A stretch of DNA of 64,000 bases from Erythrobacter sp. (GTDB lineage: Bacteria > Pseudomonadota > Alphaproteobacteria > Sphingomonadales > Sphingomonadaceae): NCBI GenBank assembly GCA_009993635.1, contig JAACTC010000007.1, positions 248,001 through 312,000 of the forward strand. The letters are read 5' to 3'. This document shows positions 1-9,134 of this stretch, piece by piece; the first letter of the stretch is position 1, and each line of letters begins with the position of its first letter. The translations under genes were made by a program, and so were the position numbers. The notes beneath the pieces were generated by a model, which made no database searches, was not told where the DNA came from, and was given only the letters and a program-made list of their open reading frames with translations.

Positions 1-2
1 TC

Positions 3-1313
3 AAATCCTATCCCGCGACGCTGGTGGTGATCAGCCACGAACGCGACCTGCTGAACAAGGTGGTCGACCATATCCTGCACCTGCAAGGCGGCCAGCTGAC
101 GCTCTACCCGGGCGGCTACGACGCGTTCGAGAAGCAGCGCGCCGAGCGCGCCGCGCAGCTGGCGGCGGCCAAGGCGTCGCAGGATGCGCAGCGCGCGCGG
201 TTGCAGGACTATGTCGCGCGCAACAGCGCCCGCGCCTCCACCGCCAAACAGGCGCAATCGCGCGCCAAGATGCTCGCGAAGATGCAGCCCATCGCCGCAC
301 TGATGGAAGACCCGAGCCTCAGCTTCGATTTCCCCGACCCGGAGGAAATGAAGTCGCCGATGATCACGCTGGAGCAGGCTGCGGTCGGTTATGGCGAAGC
401 ACCGCCGATCCTCAAGCGGCTCAATTTCCGCATCGAGGCGGACGATCGCATCGCGCTGCTCGGCCGCAACGGCAATGGCAAGACCACGCTGGCGCGGCTG
501 CTCGCGTCGCAGCTGGACCCCGCCGAAGGCGCGGTGAATGCGCCCGGACGGCTGAAGGTCGGCTATTTCACGCAGTATCAGGTGGAGGAACTCGCGGGCG
601 AAGACACCCCGCTCGACCTGATGAACCGCGCGATGGAGGGTGCTTCGCCCGGCGCGGTGCGCGCGCAACTGGGGCGCTTCGGCTTCTCCGGTCCGCGCGC
701 GCAGCAGCGGGTGGACAAGCTTTCGGGCGGCGAACGCGCGCGGCTGGCTCTGGCGCTGATCACGCGCGACGCGCCGCACCTGCTGATCCTCGACGAGCCG
801 ACCAACCACCTCGATGTCGACGCGCGCGAGGCGCTGATCCAGGCGCTGAACGACTATTCGGGCGCGGTCATCCTGATCAGCCACGATCGCCACATGGTGG
901 AGCTGACGGCAGACCGGCTGGTGCTGGTCGATAGCGGCACCGCGCGCGAATATGCCGGCAGCATGCGGGATTACATAGATTTCGTGCTCGGCCGCAATCA
1001 GCCCAAGAAAGATCGGGACGGCGGTAGCTCGGGCGCAAAGGCGCGCAATTCCACTGCATCGAACACGCAAGGCAAGGCACGCTTCGCCAAATCGGAGCTG
1101 ACCAAAGCCGAAAAGGCGATGGAGAAGCTGACCGCAAAAGTGCAAAGACTCGATGCCTCGATCGTCGAGCGCAGCGCCGCACAGGGAGGGCAGAACAGCG
1201 CCTCGCTGGAAGATCTGCTCAAGGAACGGGCGGAAGCGGCCGATGCACTCGCACAGGCAGAGGAAACATGGCTGGCCGCGTCTTCGGCGCTCGAAGCCAT
1301 CGAACAAAGCTGA
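3..1313 (+). CDS. ABC-F family ATP-binding protein, 5' end cut off by the window
   Basis: The frame is open from base 3, so the gene begins upstream of the window. What remains is the tail of the first ABC domain (an ISHER-type switch region), the inter-domain linker, and a complete second ABC domain with Walker A GRNGNGKTT, signature LSGGE and Walker B LLILDEPTNHLD. A Lys/Glu/Ala-rich coiled-coil C-terminal extension follows. Two ABC domains in one chain with no membrane segments are the mark of the ABC-F family, whose members act on the ribosome (translation factors or antibiotic-resistance proteins) rather than in transport. The LSGGE and DEPTNHLD wording fits the Uup/YheS-like housekeeping branch. 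The exact subfamily cannot be fixed without the missing N-terminal half. Confidence 0.93.
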   Translation, partial: KSYPATLVVISHERDLLNKVVDHILHLQGGQLTLYPGGYDAFEKQRAERAAQLAAAKASQDAQRARLQDYVARNSARASTAKQAQSRAKMLAKMQPIAALMEDPSLSFDFPDPEEMKSPMITLEQAAVGYGEAPPILKRLNFRIEADDRIALLGRNGNGKTTLARLLASQLDPAEGAVNAPGRLKVGYFTQYQVEELAGEDTPLDLMNRAMEGASPGAVRAQLGRFGFSGPRAQQRVDKLSGGERARLALALITRDAPHLLILDEPTNHLDVDAREALIQALNDYSGAVILISHDRHMVELTADRLVLVDSGTAREYAGSMRDYIDFVLGRNQPKKDRDGGSSGAKARNSTASNTQGKARFAKSELTKAEKAMEKLTAKVQRLDASIVERSAAQGGQNSASLEDLLKERAEAADALAQAEETWLAASSALEAIEQS

Positions 1314-1457
1314 GGACGCGCGCTGCCGATCACATCAGGCAAGAAACGCTTGCGGGAAACGCCAGAAGGCTAGACGCGTTGGCGATGTGGGGAGCCGAGG
1401 GGGCAGTCACGCAATGTTCGATCTTTCGCCGGTTTTGGCCAGCAACGGGGCGCGATA

Positions 1458-2909
1458 ATGGACCTCGGCATCGCAATTGACGGAACGCTTTCGTGGGTCT
1501 GGGCCAATATTCTGGCCATCATCGGTTGGATAATCGCCGTGATTGCCTTCGTGGTCGTGCCCTTCCGTCGCCCGCCGGCCGAGGCGCGCAACTGGCTGCT
1601 GCTCTTTTTCGCCCTGCCGTGGGTCGCACTGCCGATCTATTGGCTGATCGGTCGGCCCCAATATGCAAAGGCCCGGCAGCAAAGAGTCCGCGAACTGCCG
1701 CGCATTCTTGACCAGATCGTGCGGCAGACCGGGCTGAAGGAAGAAGAATATCCCGTCAGGCTGTGCGAAGACAATCATGCGCTGGCCAGCCTTGCACAGG
1801 GATTGGGCCAGTTTCCGCCGGTCGATGGCAACATTATCGAGCCGCTGGGCGATTACCACGGCACGATGGACCGGATGATCGCCGATATCGACGAGGCGCA
1901 GCGCCACGTGAACGTCGAATTCTACATCTTCAAGAACGACAGCGTGGGAAATCGCCTGCTCGCCGCGCTCGAACGGGCCAGCGCGCGCGGCGTTACCTGC
2001 CGGGTGCTGCTCGACGCGCTGGGTTCCTACGGCGCGGTTGCATCGATCAAGCGGCGGCTGCGGGCCGCGGATATCGAGGTGCACGACATCCTGCCCCTGC
2101 GCCGGCGCCTCTCCAGCTCGCGCGTCGACCTGCGCAATCACCGCAAGATCGTCGTCATAGACGGGCGCCTTGCCTATACCGGATCGCAGAACGTCTGGGA
2201 TCCCTCGGAACACGGGCGGGCTGCCAATCGCGAGCTCGCGGTTCGGATCACCGGCCCGCTGGTGATGCAGCTGCAGGCGATCTTCGTGTGCGACTGGTAC
2301 CTCGAAACGCTGGAGGAACTCGTCGACGACGCGATGTTCACCCCGCTTGAGCATGGCGCCGGGCTGGCAGCGCAGATGATTGCCACCGGGCCGGACAATC
2401 CGGTGGGCGGAATGGATCTGATCGTCACCATGGCGATCAACAATGCCAGCGAAGAGATCGTGATCGTCACGCCCTATTTCGTGCCCAACGATTCGCTGCT
2501 GACCGCCATTCGCGGCGCGGTTTTGCGCGGTGTGCGGGTGAAGCTGATCACGGCGGCGAAATGCGACCAGTATCTCGCCGGGCTGGCCCAGCGCAGCTAT
2601 TACGAGGAAATCCTGGCCCTTGGTGCGGAGATCCATCTGTTCGGCCCCGAATTTCTCCACGCCAAGCATTCGCGGGTGGATCATGAAGTATCGATCCTGG
2701 GGTCGAGTAACATGGATCTGCGATCCTTCGAACTGAATGCCGAAATCGACCTGCTGTGTTTCGACGGCACGTTTGCGGAACGCCTTCGGGAGATCGAAAA
2801 TCGCTATCTCGAACAATCGACCGCCCTGTCCTTCGACGAATGGAAGCGCCGCCCGTTGCGGCACAAGGTGCTGGAGAACGCGGCCCGCATGATGAGCGAA
2901 CTGATCTGA
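1458..2909 (+). CDS. cls: Cardiolipin synthase (phospholipase D superfamily)
   Basis: This 483-residue protein has two hydrophobic N-terminal segments followed by two PLD domains. Each domain carries an intact HKD motif: HRKIVVID near residue 229 and HAKHSRVD near residue 401, the latter followed by the usual GSSNMDLRS. Length, the two N-terminal membrane helices and both HxKxxxxD motifs match bacterial cardiolipin synthases, which join two phosphatidylglycerols into cardiolipin and glycerol at the inner membrane. The next gene starts 4 bases after the stop, so the two are probably co-transcribed. Confidence 0.93.
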   Translation: MDLGIAIDGTLSWVWANILAIIGWIIAVIAFVVVPFRRPPAEARNWLLLFFALPWVALPIYWLIGRPQYAKARQQRVRELPRILDQIVRQTGLKEEEYPVRLCEDNHALASLAQGLGQFPPVDGNIIEPLGDYHGTMDRMIADIDEAQRHVNVEFYIFKNDSVGNRLLAALERASARGVTCRVLLDALGSYGAVASIKRRLRAADIEVHDILPLRRRLSSSRVDLRNHRKIVVIDGRLAYTGSQNVWDPSEHGRAANRELAVRITGPLVMQLQAIFVCDWYLETLEELVDDAMFTPLEHGAGLAAQMIATGPDNPVGGMDLIVTMAINNASEEIVIVTPYFVPNDSLLTAIRGAVLRGVRVKLITAAKCDQYLAGLAQRSYYEEILALGAEIHLFGPEFLHAKHSRVDHEVSILGSSNMDLRSFELNAEIDLLCFDGTFAERLREIENRYLEQSTALSFDEWKRRPLRHKVLENAARMMSELI

Positions 2910-2913
2910 TCCG

Positions 2914-3648
2914 ATGACTGACGAACCTTTCCCCACAAGCTTCAAGCTCGCCAGCTACAACATCCACAAGGCCGTGGGCGTCGACCGGCGGCGCGATCCG
3001 CTGCGCATCCTCAACGTGCTGAAGGAAATCGATGCGGATATCGTGATCCTGCAGGAGGCGGACCGCCGGTTCGGCGTGCGCGATCGCACACTGCCCTGGG
3101 CGCTGGTCGAACAGCATACCGACTATGTGCCGGTGCCCTTCGACGTGCAGCATGATTCGATGGGCTGGCACGGCAACACGATCATGGTCCGGCGCGATAT
3201 CGCGGTGATCGATCACGATGTGCTGCATATTCCCTATCTGGAACCGCGCGGCGTCGTCACCGCGACCCTGCGCCTCCCCGCGGGGCCGGAACTGAGCGTG
3301 TTCGGGATGCATCTGGACCTGTCGGGCCTGTGGCGCGTGCGCCAGGCACGGGCGATCTCGCAACTTGCGAACGCGGCGCAGAAGCAGCGGCCCACGCTGC
3401 TGGCGGGCGACCTCAACGAATGGCGCCCCAACGGCGGCTGCCTGAAGGAGTTCGCGCGCCATTTCACGCTGCTCGACTGCGGTCGCAGCTTCCACAGCCA
3501 GCGCCCGCTGGGGCGGCTCGACCGGATCATGCATGGCGCGCCGCTCGAAGCGACGCAAACCGGCGTGCACCATAGTCCACTGGCCTCGGTCGCGTCGGAC
3601 CACCTGCCGGTCTGGGCCAGCTTCCGCATGGCTGCAGGATCGCAGTGA
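2914..3648 (+). CDS. Endonuclease/exonuclease/phosphatase (EEP) family protein
   Basis: This 244-residue protein shows the EEP fold motifs in order: SYNIHK at the N-terminus, the metal-binding Glu in ILQEAD, AGDLNEW in the middle, and the C-terminal SDHLPVWASF that supplies the catalytic Asp-His pair. Family members hydrolyse phosphodiester or phosphomonoester bonds in nucleic acids, lipids or inositol phosphates. There is no signal peptide. The position 4 bases behind cardiolipin synthase is a common arrangement in proteobacteria and suggests a phospholipid-related role, but the substrate cannot be read from the sequence. Confidence 0.88.
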   Translation: MTDEPFPTSFKLASYNIHKAVGVDRRRDPLRILNVLKEIDADIVILQEADRRFGVRDRTLPWALVEQHTDYVPVPFDVQHDSMGWHGNTIMVRRDIAVIDHDVLHIPYLEPRGVVTATLRLPAGPELSVFGMHLDLSGLWRVRQARAISQLANAAQKQRPTLLAGDLNEWRPNGGCLKEFARHFTLLDCGRSFHSQRPLGRLDRIMHGAPLEATQTGVHHSPLASVASDHLPVWASFRMAAGSQ

Positions 3649-3669
3649 GCCGCAAGCTCTGCGGGAAGG

Positions 3670-5226
3670 TCAGGCCGTCCGGTTGCTCTTCATCAGCAGC
3701 GCAAGGGGCATCGCCGCGATGGTGATCCACATCATCATGCGGAAATCGTCGATATAGGCGACCATGGCCGCCTGCCGGTTGGCTTCCATATCCAGCATCC
3801 GCAGAGCCGCTTCGCCCAAGCCCTGATACCTGTCGACCGTGCTGACATCGACCGAGTTCGAAACCGATGCGCCGCTCAGGTTCGCGGCGATATCGGCATG
3901 GCTCGTCTGCAGATTGCGTGCGAACATGACGGTCGTCAGCGAAATACCCGCCGACGCGCCGAGCGAGCGGAGCAGGTTCAGCAGGCTCGATCCGTCGGTC
4001 CGCAGTCGCGGGGGTAGCGTGGCGAAGGCACTGATATTCAGCGGGATGAACACCACCCCTATCCCCAGCCCCTGGATGAGCCCTGCCAGCACGATGTGGA
4101 ACCGGTCCACGTCGAGCGACCACAAGCTCATCTGCCACAGCGAGCCCGCGCAGATCGCAAAACCTGATGCGACGATCGGGCGCGCATCGATCCCCCGCCG
4201 CACCGCCATTCCGGCAATCTGCATCGAGATCAGCACACCGATGCCGCGGGGCATCAGCACAAGGCCGGTATCGATCACGTCATAGCTCATCAGCTGCTGC
4301 AGCATGGGCGGAAGCAGCGCCATCGTGGCGAACATGACCGCACCGATGACCAGCATGAAGCCCAGCGAGATCGCGAAATTGCGATCGAGAAACAGCGCCC
4401 GGTCGAACAGCGGATTGTCTGCCGAACCAAGATGGACCACCGCCATCCACGTCGAAGACACGAACAGGAAGGTCCACATCCAGATTTCGTAGCTGGCGAA
4501 CCAGTCCAGCGACTGCCCACGGTCGAGCAGCATCTGGAAGCTCGCCAGAGCGAGGCCCAGCAGCACAAATCCAGCAATGTCGAACCGGCGGCGCGCGGTC
4601 CCGCGCTGCGGCAGCTGCGTGATCAGGATGGCGAGGCTGAGAATGCCGATCGGCAGGTTGACGTAGAACACCCAGCGCCAGCTCGCCTGTTCGGTCAGCC
4701 ACCCGCCCAGCACCGGGCCGAGGATCGGGCCGATCATGATACCCATGCCCCAGATCGCCATCATCTGCGAATGGCGGCTCGGCTTGTTGGTATCGAGCAT
4801 GAACGCCTGGCTGAGCGGGAGGATGAACGCGCCCGTCACCCCCTGAAGCGCACGAAAGGCGACCATTTCGCCCAGGTTTTGCGCCATGCCACACAGCATT
4901 GACGACAGGATGAAGCCAAGCACCGAGAGGATGAACAGGCGGCGCGCCCCCACACGGTCCGCCAGCCAGCCAGTGATCGGCAGAGCCACGGCGCTGGCGA
5001 TGATATAGCTGGTAAGAACCCAGGTGACCGTTTCGTTGGTTGCACTAAGCGCGCTGCGCATATGCGGGATCGCGACATTGGCAATCGTGGTGTCGAGCAC
5101 CTGCAGCAGCGATGCCGACATGATCCCGATAATCAGGATGCCCTGATTGGCGACCGGAAGCTGCGCGACATCGTCCGCCGCCTCAGGCGCCGGGACGTCG
5201 CCGGCCTGAGCAGAGCGGGTGGCCAC
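3670..5226 (-). CDS. DHA2-family MFS drug efflux transporter (EmrB/QacA type)
   Basis: This 518-residue integral membrane protein is consistent with 14 transmembrane helices. It has the DHA2 hallmarks LQVLDTTIANVAIPHM in helix 1, the motif A loop WLADRVGARR, and the motif C-like GPILGPVLGGWL. Such proteins are proton-driven exporters of lipophilic drugs that work with a periplasmic adaptor and an outer membrane channel. The adaptor gene ends only 4 bases upstream of this start and a MarR repressor heads the operon, so this is an EmrRAB-like unit. No outer membrane channel gene lies nearby. Confidence 0.92.
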   Translation of the reverse strand: MATRSAQAGDVPAPEAADDVAQLPVANQGILIIGIMSASLLQVLDTTIANVAIPHMRSALSATNETVTWVLTSYIIASAVALPITGWLADRVGARRLFILSVLGFILSSMLCGMAQNLGEMVAFRALQGVTGAFILPLSQAFMLDTNKPSRHSQMMAIWGMGIMIGPILGPVLGGWLTEQASWRWVFYVNLPIGILSLAILITQLPQRGTARRRFDIAGFVLLGLALASFQMLLDRGQSLDWFASYEIWMWTFLFVSSTWMAVVHLGSADNPLFDRALFLDRNFAISLGFMLVIGAVMFATMALLPPMLQQLMSYDVIDTGLVLMPRGIGVLISMQIAGMAVRRGIDARPIVASGFAICAGSLWQMSLWSLDVDRFHIVLAGLIQGLGIGVVFIPLNISAFATLPPRLRTDGSSLLNLLRSLGASAGISLTTVMFARNLQTSHADIAANLSGASVSNSVDVSTVDRYQGLGEAALRMLDMEANRQAAMVAYIDDFRMMMWITIAAMPLALLMKSNRTA

Positions 5227-5230
5227 CGCC

Positions 5231-6307
5231 CTATCGCCCCTTCCGGTCGGTATACACCGTCACTTCGGTCGACAGTCCGGCAATGAGGACGCGCTGGCTT
5301 CCCTCGTCGATGGCGATCTTCACCGGCACGCGCTGCGTGACCTTCACCCAGTTGCCCGTCGCGTTCTGCGCGGGGATTACGGAAAACTCGCTGCCCGTTC
5401 CGGCCCCGATGGAGACGACATGCCCTTTCAGGACCAGGTCGGGATAGGCATCGAAGCGCAGTTCGGCGCGCTGGCCGACCTCCATCTCGTCAAGATCGGT
5501 TTCCTTGAAATTGGCTTCGACGTAGCTGCTGCCATCTTCCACGATGGTGAGTACCGGCAGCCCCTGGACCAGTTGCTGCCCCGGCTGAAGCCGTTCCGCC
5601 TGCGCCACCCGGCCGGCGGCGGGTGCGCGCACTTCGCTGCGGGCCAGCGCCAGTTCCGCAACCGCCTTCTGCGCCCTTGCGGCGGCGATCTGCGGGTTCT
5701 CGCCCGGGATCGCAGAGCCGGTCGCAAGCCTTGCCTGCGCAGCCTGGCGGCGCGCCCGCGCCTGTTGCAGCTGCGCGCGTGCCTGATCGACCGCGTGCTG
5801 CGCGGCGTCGTGTTCCGCCTTGCTCAGGAAGCCGCGTGCATACAGTTCGTCCTTGCGCTGGAAATTGGCGACGGCGAAGTCGATATCGGCTTGCGCCGCC
5901 TCGATATCCGTGCCCGAAAGGTCCGACGAGTTGGACAGTTCGGTGACCCGCGCCTGCGCCTGCGCGATGGCCGCGTCGGCCTGCTGGATCTGCAGGCGAT
6001 AGGGCTCCGGATCGATGCGGAACAGCAGGTCTCCGGCTTCGACATTGTCGCCTTCACCCACGAAGACCTGCACGATTTCGCCGCCGACCTGCGCGCTCAC
6101 CGCGACCTTGTCCTGCTGGACATAGGCATTGTCGGTCGACACCTTGCCCTGCAGCGACAGCCAGTAGACACCGCCAGCGATCAGCAGGGCGAGTGGCACG
6201 CTGAGCATCAGTGCCAGCCGGCCCCAGCGGCGCCGGGGCTTGCTCGCGGTCTCGCCTGTCTCTGACGCCGGAGTGCCGGTTTCGTTATGAGGCTCAACTT
6301 GCGCCAT
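5231..6307 (-). CDS. HlyD/EmrA-family periplasmic adaptor of the efflux pump
   Basis: This 358-residue protein has a single N-terminal membrane anchor (about residues 28-50). A beta-barrel/lipoyl half-motif comes next (VSAQVGGEIVQVFVGEGDNVEAGDLL), then a long alpha-helical hairpin rich in Ala and Gln, and the second lipoyl half (VRAPAAGRVAQ). This is the membrane fusion protein layout. It bridges the inner membrane DHA2 exporter encoded just downstream to an outer membrane channel. Its start overlaps the end of the marR gene by 14 bases, which implies translational coupling in one operon. Confidence 0.92.
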   Translation of the reverse strand: MAQVEPHNETGTPASETGETASKPRRRWGRLALMLSVPLALLIAGGVYWLSLQGKVSTDNAYVQQDKVAVSAQVGGEIVQVFVGEGDNVEAGDLLFRIDPEPYRLQIQQADAAIAQAQARVTELSNSSDLSGTDIEAAQADIDFAVANFQRKDELYARGFLSKAEHDAAQHAVDQARAQLQQARARRQAAQARLATGSAIPGENPQIAAARAQKAVAELALARSEVRAPAAGRVAQAERLQPGQQLVQGLPVLTIVEDGSSYVEANFKETDLDEMEVGQRAELRFDAYPDLVLKGHVVSIGAGTGSEFSVIPAQNATGNWVKVTQRVPVKIAIDEGSQRVLIAGLSTEVTVYTDRKGR

Positions 6308-6746
6308 TGGCGGACTCTTCGATCTCTTGCTGGGTGGAGAGGTTGGCGGATACTTTTTCGAGCAGGGTTACCAGGGTCGCAGCGTCGGCCTTCGAAAGCC
6401 CCTTGGCCATATCTTCGACCAGCCGATCCACGATTCCGCGCAGCGGCTCCACGATTTCGCGGCTCTTGTCGGTCAGGTGAAGGATGCGCGCCCTGCGATC
6501 CTGCGGGTCGGGTGCGCGTTCCACCCAGCCCGCTTCCTCCAGCCGGTCGACGATCCGCGTCAGCGTGATCGGCTCCACCTCGATCCGCTCCGCGTGAAAC
6601 GCCTGGTTCCGGTCGGGAAACTTCACGAGGCTGAGCAGCAGCCGCGCCTGCACCGCCGTCAGGTCGAGGCGGCGCACGCGCTGATCGAACGTCCGGCGCA
6701 GCAGGCGCCCGCTGTCGCTCAGCAAATAGCCCAGGTTCTTGTTCAT
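6294..6746 (-). CDS. MarR-family transcriptional repressor of the efflux operon
   Basis: This 150-residue protein has the MarR winged-helix layout: dimerisation helices at both ends, a helix-turn-helix around residues 50-75, and the wing DRRARILHLTDKSREIV, whose DxR is the family DNA-contact loop. It is the first gene of the marR-hlyD-DHA2 operon. MarR proteins usually bind a palindrome in their own promoter and release it when a phenolic or lipophilic ligand binds. A matching inverted repeat begins immediately before this start codon, which supports autorepression. Confidence 0.92.
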   Translation of the reverse strand: MNKNLGYLLSDSGRLLRRTFDQRVRRLDLTAVQARLLLSLVKFPDRNQAFHAERIEVEPITLTRIVDRLEEAGWVERAPDPQDRRARILHLTDKSREIVEPLRGIVDRLVEDMAKGLSKADAATLVTLLEKVSANLSTQQEIEESANGAS

Positions 6747-6770
6747 AGCCCTATTTATGGTAACAGGGCT
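6747..6770 (-). promoter_or_regulatory. Candidate MarR operator overlapping the efflux-operon promoter
   Basis: AGCCCT (6747-6752) and AGGGCT (6765-6770) form a 6-bp inverted repeat with a 12-base AT-rich centre directly in front of the marR start. On the minus strand a weak -35 (TTGCGA) and an AT-rich -10 region (ATAAAT) can be placed across the same stretch. Repressor bound here would block RNA polymerase. The assignment is an inference from position and symmetry. Confidence 0.45.
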
Positions 6771-7047
6771 TATTATCGCAAGGGTTATTTTACCGCAGCT
6801 ATGCGAGCATGGTCTGCGAAGGCCAGTTCTTGATCGAGATCAGAGCAACGAACCGCCGCGACTGCGCGCCCACCGGCGCCAGGTCCACCGTATTGCGCGC
6901 GGCGGCATGGGCGCTGGGTGACGGGCTGCGGATGAGGCGCGCGAGCCTGTCTATCAATCCGGTGGACATAGCCCATCTCAGACATTCTCCGCGAGATTGG
7001 CGAAATGGCGTCTACTCGATCGGCGAGAGGCGGCGTTTCGCGCGAAG
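6771..7047. other. Intergenic stretch with one doubtful small reading frame
   Basis: No recognised gene lies here. On the minus strand an ATG at 6967-6969 opens a 56-residue frame ending at 6799, Arg- and Ala-rich with an amphipathic N-terminus. It has no clear ribosome binding site or recognisable homology and may be chance coding or a gene remnant. The rest is unremarkable GC-rich sequence downstream of the OCD-family gene. Confidence 0.2.
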
Positions 7048-7983
7048 CTAGACTGATCCCGACACCACACGGGACGCCGCTGCCGCATCCAGCGCACCAA
7101 TGCCCGTGAGATCGGCAACCACGATCGCATCTTCTGCAAAACCGACGGCGCGGTCGCGCGCCAGGATGTCTCCAAGCTCGTACATCGGAGGCGAAGCCGG
7201 TTCCGTATCCAGCCCCGCGCACTCGCCATAGGCACAGCACTGTTCGCGAGAATCGACGACCAGCGCGTCGCACCGGAGGATCAGATCGCGATCGATTTCT
7301 CGCTTGCCCGGAGCATCCGCACCGACCGCGACGATCCGCAGACCGGGGCGCGCATGTGCCAGAGTCACCAGCGGCGCAGGACTTGGCGTGGTTGTCACGA
7401 CGAGATCGCTCTGGCGCAAAAGCAGGCCGAGGTCGGGCTGGTGCACTGCGTCAGCCCCCTTCGCCCGAATGTCTGCGACTGCTTCGCGCGCCTTGCCGGG
7501 ATCTCGCGCCCATACCGAAATCACCGGACCTGCGAACTCGCGCGCAATCCACTCCGCTTGCATTCTCGCCTGCGTCCCGGCGCCGACTATCCCGATCGAG
7601 CGCGTTTCTTTTCGTGAAATCGCACGCGCCGCGATGGCTCCCGCACAGGCAGTACGCGCGTCGGTCAACCAGCCCTCGTCGGCCAGACACGCAATCGGCA
7701 CGCCAGTCTGCGCATCGAAGACCAGCATCGCACCGTTGCTGGACGGCAAACCCCTTGCAGGATTTTCGTAAAAGCTGCCCGCGGCCTTCACGACGAAGAA
7801 TGGCTGCCCGTCGGTAGCACTCGATTTGATATGAAAGTCCCCCGGTGGGTCGCGAAAGGCAAGATGGCCCACGCCACCGGATCGGGCGCGCCCCTGCGTG
7901 AAGGCGACGAAAGCCTCCTCCAGCACATCGCGCAGTGCATTCGCCTCGAGCTTCTGAATTTCTTCCTTGTATATCAGACGCAT
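7048..7983 (-). CDS. Ornithine cyclodeaminase / mu-crystallin family NAD(P)-dependent protein
   Basis: The 311-residue protein, read from the ATG at 7983, carries the substrate-side block around FVVKAAGSFYENPARGLPSS, the TDARTAC motif and a Rossmann signature IGIVGAGTQARMQAE near residue 130. The family includes ornithine cyclodeaminase, alanine dehydrogenase, ketimine reductase (mu-crystallin) and opine/lysine-derived cyclases; all act on imino or amino acids with a bound nicotinamide cofactor. Divergent transcription from a dehydratase-esterase-TonB receptor operon suggests a step in breakdown of an amino-acid-derived compound. A TTG two codons upstream is an alternative start. Confidence 0.85.
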   Translation of the reverse strand: MRLIYKEEIQKLEANALRDVLEEAFVAFTQGRARSGGVGHLAFRDPPGDFHIKSSATDGQPFFVVKAAGSFYENPARGLPSSNGAMLVFDAQTGVPIACLADEGWLTDARTACAGAIAARAISRKETRSIGIVGAGTQARMQAEWIAREFAGPVISVWARDPGKAREAVADIRAKGADAVHQPDLGLLLRQSDLVVTTTPSPAPLVTLAHARPGLRIVAVGADAPGKREIDRDLILRCDALVVDSREQCCAYGECAGLDTEPASPPMYELGDILARDRAVGFAEDAIVVADLTGIGALDAAAASRVVSGSV

Positions 7984-8000
7984 AGCCAACCCATTCCCAG

Positions 8001-8040
8001 TATAACAATTACTATAGACTTAGACTGATAGCCCTGTCAT
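8001..8040 (-). promoter_or_regulatory. Promoter of the OCD-family gene with overlapping operator-like palindrome
   Basis: On the minus strand ATGACA (8035-8040), an 18-base spacer and TATAGT (8011-8016) make a good sigma-70 promoter about 20 bases from the start codon. The -10 lies inside an imperfect 16-bp palindrome, TATAACAATTACTATA (8001-8016). The same arrangement, with identical -35, spacing and -10 and a 19-mer matching at 16 positions, recurs at 14779-14818 before the MFS gene. The two genes are therefore probably controlled by the same regulator. Confidence 0.6.
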
Positions 8041-8069
8041 GTTCCGATCGGGAAGAGGAAATCGGAAGG

Positions 8070-9134
8070 ATGCGGCGCAAGATGGCCGGGCCACGAGCAA
8101 TACAGAGCGATCCGACGGGCCGCGTATCGCCAGACCATGAGGCAAGCCTGTCGGAACTGGCCGGCCGTGCGCGCAATGCCGAAGCGGCGCTGAGCAGCAG
8201 GCTGGCGCCGTCTCCCCTGATCGAGAGCCCGGCCCTGTCGCGGGAGCTCGACTGCACCGTTCTGCTCAAATGCGATTTCCTGCTGCCGACTGGCTCGTTC
8301 AAGTATCGCGGAGCCTTTGAGAAACTTCGCCACCTGCAAGGCTCCGAAGCCCCGGTGGTTACCGCTTCGACCGGCAATCACGGGCTGGCCGTCGCGACGG
8401 TCGGCCGCGAAATGGGCATCGACGTTGAGGTTCATGCCCCCGCGACGGCCTCAAGCGCAAAGCTTGAGGCGATCGCTGCGCTGGGTGCCGATATTTCTTT
8501 GCATGAGACGGACCAGCTGTCGGTCGAGCTCGCGGCGCGCGCGAAGGCGGAACGCTCGGGCGCGGTTTACGTCTCGCCCTACAACGATATCGAAGTCGCC
8601 GCCGGTCAGGGCGGATGCGCAGTCGAAATCCTTGAACAGGCCGATGTGGACGCGATAGCGGTTTCGGTCGGTGGCGGGGGGCTGCTTGCGGGGGTCGGCT
8701 CGGTCCTGCGCACGTCGACGCCTGAGGCCCAGATCCTTGCCGCGTGGCCATCCAATGCCCCCAACCTCTTGCACGCCATGCGCACGGGTTGCGCTGTGGA
8801 CGTAGATGAAAGCCCTACCCTCTCAGACGCGACGGCCGGCGCGGTGGAGGACGGATCCGTCACCATCGCGCTTGCACGTGCAATCGACCCGGTTGCGGTG
8901 CTCTGCAGCGAGGAGGAGATCGGTCGCACTCTCGTCCGTCTGGCGAGCATGGAGCGGCTGATCGTGGAAGGTGCTGCAGCACTCGCCCTTGCAGCCGTCT
9001 TCCAGCAGCGCGACCGCCTGGCCGGTAAAACCGTCGCGGTGGTCCTGTGTGGCCGGAATATCGCGTTCGACAGGTTTCGCGCCACCATCGCCGAATATGG
9101 AGAACAGCCAAACAAAGCGGAGGGCAGCCGATGA
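8070..9134 (+). CDS. PLP-dependent serine/threonine dehydratase-like enzyme
   Basis: This 354-residue fold-type II PLP enzyme has the cofactor lysine in GSFKYRGA, the phosphate-side STGNHGLAVA motif and the glycine loop VGGGGLLAGV. The order and length match catabolic threonine/serine dehydratases and related hydroxy-amino-acid lyases, which eliminate water and ammonia to give 2-oxo acids. There is no C-terminal ACT domain, so feedback regulation of the biosynthetic kind is unlikely. The stop overlaps the next start as ATGA, so this gene heads a dehydratase-esterase-TonB receptor operon. Confidence 0.88.
   Translation: MRRKMAGPRAIQSDPTGRVSPDHEASLSELAGRARNAEAALSSRLAPSPLIESPALSRELDCTVLLKCDFLLPTGSFKYRGAFEKLRHLQGSEAPVVTASTGNHGLAVATVGREMGIDVEVHAPATASSAKLEAIAALGADISLHETDQLSVELAARAKAERSGAVYVSPYNDIEVAAGQGGCAVEILEQADVDAIAVSVGGGGLLAGVGSVLRTSTPEAQILAAWPSNAPNLLHAMRTGCAVDVDESPTLSDATAGAVEDGSVTIALARAIDPVAVLCSEEEIGRTLVRLASMERLIVEGAAALALAAVFQQRDRLAGKTVAVVLCGRNIAFDRFRATIAEYGEQPNKAEGSR

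Noticed and set aside
1407..2945. Long minus-strand open frame (512 codons) opposite cardiolipin synthase
   Set aside because: It lies fully antisense to a gene with intact HKD motifs, is rich in His, Arg, Gly and Gln as expected of a high-GC shadow frame, and shows no domain.
3527..4138. Minus-strand frame at the end of the DHA2 transporter gene
   Set aside because: It is the shifted frame of the transporter itself; the 518-residue frame carries the DHA2 motifs.
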